This document shows, in pieces, positions 1-6,900 of a stretch of 7,227 nucleotides of DNA. The stretch lies in the NCBI GenBank assembly GCA_018814465.1, contig JAHIZR010000056.1:1-7227 (forward strand), given 5' to 3'. The notes under the pieces are model-generated. The model was not told the DNA's origin and searched no databases. It saw only the letters and a program-made list of their open reading frames with translations. Within the stretch, counting starts at the first letter, position 1, and each line of letters starts with the position of its first letter. This stretch comes from a bacterium. Lineage in GTDB: Bacteria > Electryoneota > RPQS01. Position numbers and translations under genes: made by a program.

Positions 1-399
1 ATTTGTATCGAGCGGGATCACATAGTCAAGCAGTGTGCCGTCCGTTGAATAATGGTAGATTAGACTGCCCTCGAATTCCTGGAGCCTCAGTGTATTGTCT
101 GCCGGATCGAAATCCATGTCAAAGCAAGTAAGAGGGACACTAAACTGCGAAGTCATAATACCCGTAGCAGGATCAAGCAGACAAACCGTCTTGTCTCTCG
201 TTGCCCATAGCAATTCTCGCGTGCCATCCCAGCATCCGGTTTCAAACCAGGTCGGCCATCCATTATATGTGACTTGGACGGCCCCGAGCAACTCGCCATC
301 TTTGTCAGTGGTATAAAGCGAATCCATGCACGTATTATCATAGAACAATTCGCCTCGGCAATTTGATGCGAAGGTGATGCCATAATAACAACCGTTGTT
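1..399 (-). other. Start of a probable beta-propeller region (truncated by window edge)
   Basis: Residues about 894-1026 show roughly 45-residue periodicity. Three segments (near 920-935, 956-980 and 998-1022) each combine a strand such as LLWATR, a turn with DPATG or DGTL, and another strand. WDGT and DPADNT turns precede the strands. This resembles six-bladed or NHL/SMP-30-like propellers in secreted proteins of this type, which often read 'DGT.LW...DP.TG'. Only about three blades are visible, so the fold is a moderate-confidence inference. Confidence 0.45.
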
Positions 400-3078
400 C
401 ACCGGGACCACGGCAGAGTCAATCGGCGCCGCTGTGACGGGCGGTTCGGGACATGCCGAACCGCAATTGGCGCCTTCGGTCCAGACTCCGTGACCAAGAT
501 GATATGAACACTGCCGCGATGAAACATTGTCCGCACATCCTCCATCATTCATACAGCAGCGCCCGAGACTTGGTTCAAGAATATCTATCGTGTATTCTCC
601 TGAGAATTGTTCATCACCTTCGACGACAATATAGTATGTATTCCCAGCGTAGAGCGTTAATCCCGTAATAAACGCTCGCCTGCCGGGAGCTCCGTCGTTG
701 TCGCACGCAAACAGATTCGAGCGGGAATTCTCGTATACATAAAGCCGTGTCGGAAACTGCGACATGGCTAAATCAATTTCCACAAGAACCGAATTGGGAG
801 GAGAATAAGAATAAACCACATCGCAAGAGTACGAGTATCCACCGCAATCCTCGACATACTGATCCTGCATTCCAGCGGTTAAGCCGGTTCCGCTGAACGG
901 AAGCGAAGGAATGATCCATGCCGTTTGAATGACATCCCCCTCGATGGGTGTGCAAGAGGCAATCTCGAGCGTAAAGTCCCCGCACTCCCATTCGTTCACG
1001 GCATCAATGATGATATAATATGTGTGTCCGGCAAGCAATTCAATACAAGGCAGATATGAGCGGCTTTCGTCCGGACAGACGCCGCTAATATCGTTATTGC
1101 TGCAAGCCCACGGTGTTCCCGAGCAATTGTCAGCGAAGACATAAAGCTTCGTATCGTAAGCCGCATCACAAAGATTCAGGGTTACGAATTCATCTGCTAC
1201 CGGCGAATACTTATAGACTGCATCCCGGCCTCCGGGATCCGTTGACTGCCAGCATTCGACATCGTAGTCATTGACATAGGAGCATGTGTTTCCCGTGACT
1301 GTTTTGGGGAAGGGCCCAGAGATCGCTGCGGCTGTAGCGCAGACTTCTCCACCGGGAATAATGCCTTCTTCCCGCCAGAAAACCATCGTGAATGTCTGAT
1401 CCGCGTTGCCCAAACAGGTCAGAGTATCTTCCTGCAACGCAGGATTAGGGGCAACCATTACGTAATAGTCGCCGTAAGCAGGGCAAATCCACTGATAATC
1501 GTTAGGCTGGTATCCGCATTCGTCCGATCCGTCATGCCATTCGATAATCGAACAGGCTGCATCTAATATAACGATATCGGGATCGGTTCCGTCAAATTCG
1601 CTCACTCCGCCGCAGGGTTCCAATGCGCAAAGGTCCCAATGATATGTCACTCCCGCAAATCCTGTAAAACGAGCCAGCCATTTCCCGCTCCATCCGCAGT
1701 CACCGGAAACACTGGCTCCGCAAGCCGCTGTTGTAATGTCTCCAAGATCCGCATTAACTGCCGTGCATGATGCGCACGGCTGATCCGGCATGGCGGAGTA
1801 GATTAACGTGAAGATCTGTTCGTTATTGCCGCCGCATGTCAGGGTATCTGCATCAACTGAAGGATAGGGCGCAACTGCCACATAGTAGTTGCCGTCCGCC
1901 GGGCAAAGCCATTGATAATCATTCGGGCGATAGCCGCAAGATTCCTCACCGTCATACCACTCCAGAATGATGCATGAGGCATCCAGAATAACCACATCCG
2001 CATCAAATTCGCAATTCCCGCCGCAGGGCTCATCCGCACAAAGATCCCAGTGGTAGATGACATCCTGATGACCGACGAAGCTGGCTACCCATTTCCCACT
2101 CCAGCCGCAATTTCCCGAAATGACGCCACCGCAATCCGGCACAGCAATATCTCCTAAATCCGCATTTACCGGAGTGCATGATGAGCAATCGCGACTCGGT
2201 AAAGCGTAGTAGTACATTGTAAATGTAAGATCGCTGTTCCCATAGCAGGTCAAGGTATCTTCTGTGATCGCCGGAAAGGCACACACCGCGATATAATAGG
2301 TGCCTGTGGACGGACAAATCCACGACCATTCGTCGGGACGATAACCGCATGATTCTTGACCATCAACAGAAGTAAGAATGTTGCAGGATTCATCGAGTAT
2401 GACGAAGTCGGGATCAGTAGTGTCGCCGAATCCATCGTGTCCCGGACATGTACCCGCCGGACACAAGTCCCAGAAATAAGTAGCTCCCTCCTCTCCGCTG
2501 AAACTGGCTATCCACTTGCCTCCCCAGCCTAAACTCCCCGAGATACTATCGCCGCAGGCTGTTTGAGTAATACTACCCAAATCTGCATTAACAGGTGTAC
2601 AAGATTGACACGCTCTTTCAGGAAGTTCTGTTATATTTAGCGTATAATCACCGCATTGCATTGAATATCCGCCATCCACAACGATGTAGTAAGTGCTGCC
2701 GCCATAGAACATCAGCCCCTGTACATACGCTTGTGTTTCATCCCCGCAGTATCCCGGACTATAGTCGCTGCATGCAATGGGATCGCTGTCGCAGTCATTT
2801 TGGTAAATGATCAGCTTTGTATCGTACATTGAGGTACACATGTCAAAACTGATTGTCTGATCATAGGTTGGACTATAACTGTAAACAATATCCGGCGACT
2901 GAGATTCAACAGGACATGACCAATCGTAGTCGTCTTGATAGGAACAGGTGTTTCCTTGCAAAGACTGCGGCATAGGACCATTGATAATAATCGCTGTTGA
3001 ACAGTCTTCTTGCGCGAACGCGCTGTTAATAAGCAGAATCATCAACAGCCAATAACAAAGTACATTCATGCGCGGCAT
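1..3078 (-). CDS. Large cysteine-rich secreted multidomain protein (3' end outside window)
   Basis: The frame is open for 1026 codons from ATG at 3078 to base 1 with no stop, so the C-terminus is missing. Start choice: an in-frame TAG lies at 3082-3084, ATG at 3078 is the first start, and a GGAAGGAAG sequence lies 6 nt upstream; a second ATG three codons later is less well placed. Layout by residue: 1-22 signal peptide; 26-156 PPC-like beta domain (YSYSP, YDTKLIIY, TYYIVVDG, CGDYTL); 157-571 three tandem Cys-rich repeats; 580-708 and 709-835 two more PPC-like domains with the same landmarks (YDTKLYVF, TYYIIID, CGDFTL); 839-877 a six-Cys CC..DG.C module; about 894-1026 blade-like repeats suggesting a beta-propeller. 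There are about 65 Cys in 1026 residues, implying disulfide-rich folding outside the cytoplasm. No catalytic motif is visible. A role as adhesin, binding scaffold or matrix protein is inference. By analogy with its neighbour, a C-terminal sorting domain may lie beyond the edge. Confidence 0.94.
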   Translation of the reverse strand, partial: MPRMNVLCYWLLMILLINSAFAQEDCSTAIIINGPMPQSLQGNTCSYQDDYDWSCPVESQSPDIVYSYSPTYDQTISFDMCTSMYDTKLIIYQNDCDSDPIACSDYSPGYCGDETQAYVQGLMFYGGSTYYIVVDGGYSMQCGDYTLNITELPERACQSCTPVNADLGSITQTACGDSISGSLGWGGKWIASFSGEEGATYFWDLCPAGTCPGHDGFGDTTDPDFVILDESCNILTSVDGQESCGYRPDEWSWICPSTGTYYIAVCAFPAITEDTLTCYGNSDLTFTMYYYALPSRDCSSCTPVNADLGDIAVPDCGGVISGNCGWSGKWVASFVGHQDVIYHWDLCADEPCGGNCEFDADVVILDASCIILEWYDGEESCGYRPNDYQWLCPADGNYYVAVAPYPSVDADTLTCGGNNEQIFTLIYSAMPDQPCASCTAVNADLGDITTAACGASVSGDCGWSGKWLARFTGFAGVTYHWDLCALEPCGGVSEFDGTDPDIVILDAACSIIEWHDGSDECGYQPNDYQWICPAYGDYYVMVAPNPALQEDTLTCLGNADQTFTMVFWREEGIIPGGEVCATAAAISGPFPKTVTGNTCSYVNDYDVECWQSTDPGGRDAVYKYSPVADEFVTLNLCDAAYDTKLYVFADNCSGTPWACSNNDISGVCPDESRSYLPCIELLAGHTYYIIIDAVNEWECGDFTLEIASCTPIEGDVIQTAWIIPSLPFSGTGLTAGMQDQYVEDCGGYSYSCDVVYSYSPPNSVLVEIDLAMSQFPTRLYVYENSRSNLFACDNDGAPGRRAFITGLTLYAGNTYYIVVEGDEQFSGEYTIDILEPSLGRCCMNDGGCADNVSSRQCSYHLGHGVWTEGANCGSACPEPPVTAAPIDSAVVPVNNGCYYGITFASNCRGELFYDNTCMDSLYTTDKDGELLGAVQVTYNGWPTWFETGCWDGTRELLWATRDKTVCLLDPATGIMTSQFSVPLTCFDMDFDPADNTLRLQEFEGSLIYHYSTDGTLLDYVIPLDTN
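448..564 (-). other. CC..DG.C cysteine module in the Cys-rich protein
   Basis: Residues 839-877 carry six Cys (841, 842, 848, 857, 872, 876) arranged as G-x-CC-x3-GGC-x8-C-x14-C-x3-CP. The segment includes an aromatic G-x-W/Y-type position (GVW) before the fifth Cys. This matches a short module I know from huge secreted proteins of Planctomycetes and FCB candidate phyla, usually written GACC..DG.C...C..LGG.W.GDG..C....CP. Its function is unknown; here it links the PPC-like block to the propeller-like region. Recognition is by memory of the pattern, not by a search. Confidence 0.6.
1366..2610 (-). repeat. Three tandem ~137-141-residue Cys-rich protein repeats
   Basis: These are residues 157-297, 298-434 and 435-571 of the left protein (DNA 2188-2610, 1777-2187, 1366-1776). 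Each unit opens with CxxCTxVNADLG. It then shows a CG pair, GWxGKWxAxF, WDLC, a DPD or DADxVILD strand with a Cys, DGxxxCGYxPxxxxWxCP, YYxxV, and DTLTC followed by xFTxxxxx. Nine Cys are shared by all three units and a tenth by units 2 and 3 (324 and 461). Codons differ between units at many third positions (the VNADLG segment is spelled three ways), so this is an old duplication maintained at protein level. The strand-rich pattern suggests a beta-sandwich related to PPC domains. I do not recognise a named family. Confidence 0.9.
3013..3078 (-). other. Sec signal peptide of the Cys-rich protein
   Basis: Residues 1-22 have a short n-region with Arg3, a hydrophobic core (roughly residues 5-17, rich in Leu/Ile/Trp) and a polar c-region ending Ala-Phe-Ala before Gln-Glu-Asp. 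That fits the A-X-A rule for signal peptidase I cleavage after residue 22. No lipobox is present: the only nearby Cys, residue 8, sits within the hydrophobic core, so a lipoprotein is unlikely. Export to the periplasm is well supported; the final location (surface or released) is inferred. Confidence 0.88.
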
Positions 3079-3084
3079 AGTCTA

Positions 3085-3093
3085 CTTCCTTCC
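3085..3093 (-). promoter_or_regulatory. Shine-Dalgarno sequence of the Cys-rich protein gene
   Basis: The minus strand reads GGAAGGAAG, 6 nt before ATG 3078. The spacer contains the in-frame TAG (3082-3084), which rules out any start further upstream and fixes the start codon. Confidence 0.75.
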
Positions 3094-3891
3094 ATTTTCA
3101 TAAAGAAACGAGCAAACCTTTCTACTAAATTCAGTGGAGAATTCACTCGTATGGCGCATCAGAAGAGTGATTCTTTGGCTGCAAGTTAGTATGTAAGAAA
3201 ATACTTACACTCATCATAATAAGCAATATCTCGAATCAATATTTAAAATCTTTTATCACTATGGTCAGAATCATTAATTATTCATAAGAGTTTATATTAA
3301 CTAAATATAAACTCGACTCATAGCCTCCGTTTGTGGATCTTGTGTTGATTAATGTCCTTCCTCTCGATCTTGCCCAAGAGTAGATCATAGTTTTTCGCTC
3401 CTTTGCATCTAACAGGAACTTCTCTTCTTCAAAGGCTTGCAAGAGAAATGTCTGCAAAGCTCTGCTTGACTTTGATGTTTCCACCAAGACTCTTCTTTCC
3501 TCTTATCTTCGATTTTTCAATTTGATATCGCGGAAACTGTACCGAAGACATACAAATGATTTCTTTCTTTTTGCTTTATCATTTTCAATTCACATAAAAA
3601 ATAACAAAAAAATGTCCTCGCTAAGTTATTACTTAACAAGGATATATGGTGAAGACGACGGGAATCGAATTATTCGTCAAGTTTTGGAAATCTGCCGTAA
3701 ATAGCCGTAATTCGGCATTCAACCTTGGATGTCGCAATCACCAAAGTGATACCTAAGTGCTTCTTTTATCTCCAATGTTCCTCTCGAAATAGTACTTTAC
3801 GGCACACTCGTGATTTTGACTTAGGATTGGGCGAGCTAAGCTTATACCCCCTGCCCTTTTACTGCCGTCGATGAACAGTCCGCAGAAGCAC
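3094..3891. other. Long AT-rich intergenic region, no convincing gene
   Basis: This stretch between the two large genes is clearly richer in A/T than either of them, most strongly at 3180-3310 and 3560-3610. It holds a perfect 11-bp palindrome (3288-3314), a 6-bp one (TGTAAG 3192-3197 with CTTACA 3204-3209), and several short open frames that lack good starts. The leader of the left gene must lie here. A weak sigma70-like pair on the minus strand (TTGATT at 3234-3239, TATGAT at 3213-3218, spacer only 15) is the best promoter candidate I found, but it is not persuasive. No tRNA, rRNA or transposase signature was seen. Confidence 0.6.
3288..3314. repeat. Perfect 11-bp AT-rich inverted repeat
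   Basis: GAGTTTATATT (3288-3298) and AATATAAACTC (3304-3314) are exact reverse complements around a 5-nt loop, AACTA. The stem is mostly A/T and is not followed by a clean T-tract on either strand, so it is a poor intrinsic terminator. It lies about 210 bp upstream of the left gene's start codon and could be an operator-like site or a transcript hairpin. Function is not shown by the sequence. Confidence 0.6.
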
Positions 3892-3923
3892 AAACGGGCT
3901 CCCCATTTCCAAGGAGCCCGTTT
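3892..3923 (-). terminator. Rho-independent terminator of the sorting-domain protein gene
   Basis: An 11-bp perfect stem, AAACGGGCTCC (3892-3902) with GGAGCCCGTTT (3913-3923), encloses a 10-nt loop. It begins about 18 nt past the TAG stop of the right-hand gene. The stem core is G/C-rich and ends in TTT on the minus strand, where the T-run is soon broken (TTTGTGCTTCT). On the plus strand the tail is TTTTGTCTC. It can act on either strand, but its position makes it the natural end of the right gene's transcript. Confidence 0.82.
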
Positions 3924-3941
3924 TGTCTCGAACTATAGTGA

Positions 3942-6900
3942 CTATTTCATCAGAATCATTTTCTTGACGGCGGTGAAGTCTCCGGCTTCCATACGATAGA
4001 AGTAAAGACCGGAAGGAAGCGCTTCGGCATTGAAATTGATCGTGTGACGGCCAGCGGGCATTTCGCCATTGATTAGCGTTGCCATTTTTTGTCCGAGTGG
4101 ATTGTATACCGTAATCATTGCGTCACCCGATTCGATCAGGTCGAACGTAATCGATGTTGCTGGATTGAAAGGATTGGGATAGTTCTGATGCAGAGCATAC
4201 TCGGTGATTGTTGCCGCGTCGAATAGTGGTGTTGCCGATACCGTCGCTAATTCTTCACGAGAACCATCGATGTCGACAGATATCAGTGTATATTCATAGG
4301 TCACACCGTTTGTCAGTCGAGGCTCTGTCCAGGAATATTCCCCTCCCGTAACTGAGTTGTTCGCGTCCTCTCGATAGACAAGGTGTCCGCCTCGCAGGAT
4401 TTCAAAGTGATCGTTGTCGGTTTCGGATGCTGTTTGCCAAGTCAGAGTGACTTCGCGATCACCGGCAGTAGCTTCAAAGCTCGTGAGTTCAACGGGCAGT
4501 GGTCCGTCAATCTCGTTGCAGGTGTCTCCGACACACCACTGAATCATATCTCCGCACCAAGGATGCGAAAGCCAGAACGTATCAATTGAACCGGTGGTTA
4601 ATGGCGTGGAGGCAACAAAGACGATTGAGTCTCCATCGTTACCATCGCCATCGGAAAGCATGGACCAACTTACCACAGCATCCCCTGCAATGCTTCCCTC
4701 TGTTCCTTCACAGAAATTTGTGAACACAATTTGACTGACCTCGCCGTCAACATGATGCAGACGATACGCCCAATCCGGTGGACCAGCTTGGAGTAGTTCG
4801 AGATAGCCCGCGTAAGGTAATTCCTGCACATTGACTACCAAGGGATCCGACCACAAACTCATTGGGTCGTTCTCATCAGTTGCCTTGGCTCTTACTTGGT
4901 ATGAACCAGTTTGTTGCCAAACGTGAGATGCCTCACAGGCTTGACCGGATGCATAAGGACCAAGCCAGCCGCTATTCATACCATCCCCCCAGTCAAAGAA
5001 ATAGTAAACCTGATCACTCTCCGGATCTACAGTTGATGTAGAAAAGCTAACGGTTTCGTTTTCTTGAGATTCTGTTGAACCCTCAGGAGTTGTTGGTACG
5101 TCCGGTGGATTGTTGGAAGTGGAAACTGTGAAAGGATGCTCTTGAATCTGATCAATCGTTTCATTCTCTGCTAAAAATATGTTTACTCCATTGTATTCCA
5201 TTACAACTGTGAAGGAATCCGAAGGTAGTGCTGCAGAGTCTGGAACTACTTCTACACTATACACTCCACTCATCGGTTGTTGAATATGGATATAGTCGTC
5301 TTGTATTCCATCACCGTTGAAGTCGCATTCACGGTATATTCCATCAGGTACTTCCGATCTGTCTTGACTTATTTCGCGCCCAAGAGGATCAGTAAGCACT
5401 AAGTCGATAGGACACAATCCAACTACAACAAAACCTTCCTCACCTACTGATTCCGTGATAACGATGTTGTGAAGCCTGCAATATCTCGCAGCCTTTGCAT
5501 CACCAAGAATCCACGAGGCGCCAGCCACGGCTCGGATGTTGAAAGCAACTGCCCACTCACCATCATCCATATTTACCGTTTTAATAAAGCTTAGGGGTTG
5601 GTAGTCTCCCTCGGCGAGTATTCTGTCCATTTCACCCATACTGCTATATCCAATGATAACTTGAATCGCTTCAAGAAGTGTCGAGATGGGGCGCTCTGCG
5701 AGCATTCCTGCGAACGTTAAAAATAGCGATGTAACAACATCCCAATCATCATACCACGCATCAATATCAACTAATCCGGGATACAAAATATATGGGTAGA
5801 AAGGCCCCCCCTGCGCTTGTCCCCAAACACCTAAGGCTTTTCGCGCAAATCTTATTTGACATGATGTGCTGGCTAAACTGTACAACCCGTTCTTCTCTGT
5901 TCCTCCAAATGATGTCATGTTAGCTGTAACATCTACTTTAGCGGCACTATTCAATTCGAAAGTAGCATATTGTCCAACCGATACCCACCCTTCTCGAAAT
6001 GGATTTGGTTCGAGGATATCAACCGGATCGCATTCGATATGTGATACAATATCACCCGTCAAATGATTTCTCACAGTTCCTAAATCAGATCCAAAAGTAA
6101 AATCATCAGGATCGCCAGATTGTATCCCCTGCTCGATCATGTATTGTTCAAATTCCCATGAATCACCAAAGGGTGGTCGCAAAACCAATCCATCAACGAT
6201 TGTCAGAGTTGTCTGAGTTTCTTCTGATGCTACCTCATCATTGCCCATGACGGTCAGAGAAATCGTATGTACACCTGGTGTTAAACTGCTGAGGCTAAAG
6301 ACCTCCTGCGAGCCAATAATGCCATCAATGCTGGATACCCAGTAATAGAATCCTATTGAGCCGTCTGGGTAATAGCTTCCTGAAGCGTCAAAGGTTACAA
6401 TATCATTTCCAGGCCCTACAAGAACAGTTCCTTGATAATTTGCTGCTGGGTTGGGGCTTATACTGGTTATTACAGCAACTGGAGGTTCAACAACATTAAC
6501 TATTTCCAGCAGCGCTGGAGTTGACCAATAATCTGATTGCTCTCCTTGATCATCTGACACTTGGAAGTAGATGCTGTGAACTCCTACCGACAACTCCGAG
6601 TAACAACAGTTAGCTTGATCTCCAAAGACTCCATCCATGCTCGATCGCCAGACCCATCCATTGATGGTTCCCTCTGATCCCTCTCCGTGTCCGTAGAAAC
6701 ACACTTCTTGCCCCTCAAGTGCGGAGAAAGCGGGTCGAATGCTGTCAATCACAGCTACCATACCCTGTGTGATCCCCACAATCTCAAGCGTTTCTGAAAC
6801 TTCGTTTGACCACGCGCCATCATTGTCCTGCACCTTGAAGTAGATAGTATGGGTTCCTAATGACAGCGTGTCCGTGTTGAAGTCCTCCTGGTCACTGAGC

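Noticed and set aside
95..668. Short frames on both strands near the left edge
   Set aside because: They overlap the continuous minus-strand frame of the Cys-rich protein and show no motifs, signal peptide or ribosome binding site.
1839..2435. Three overlapping minus-strand frames of 61-106 codons
   Set aside because: They are out-of-frame shadows of the repeat-containing left gene, whose own frame is continuous and rich in domain motifs across the same bases.
1366..2610. Possible CRISPR or DNA satellite because of the periodic structure
   Set aside because: The unit is about 410-425 bp, conserved at protein level with many silent differences and no spacer-repeat pattern. It is an intragenic domain duplication.
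3278..3487. Minus-strand 69-codon frame in the gap (TTG start)
   Set aside because: It lacks an ATG near its beginning, uses AGA for arginine far more than the neighbouring genes, has its end inside the 3288-3314 palindrome, and resembles nothing I know. A real small gene is possible but unsupported.
3522..3704. Plus-strand 60-codon frame in the gap (TTG start)
   Set aside because: The first half is low-complexity (Phe, Asn, Lys) from AT-rich DNA and the TTG has no ribosome binding site. Only the last 30 codons look protein-like; they are reported as a weak finding.
3725..3874. Plus-strand ~49-codon frame after the possible remnant
   Set aside because: TTG start, no ribosome binding site, Ser/Cys/Arg-rich composition without recognisable motifs. 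Not a convincing frameshifted continuation of 3612-3704.
3753..3932. Minus-strand 60-codon open stretch running through the terminator
   Set aside because: It has no ATG, its only usable starts are rare ones, and it reads through the terminator stem, so the openness is most likely chance.
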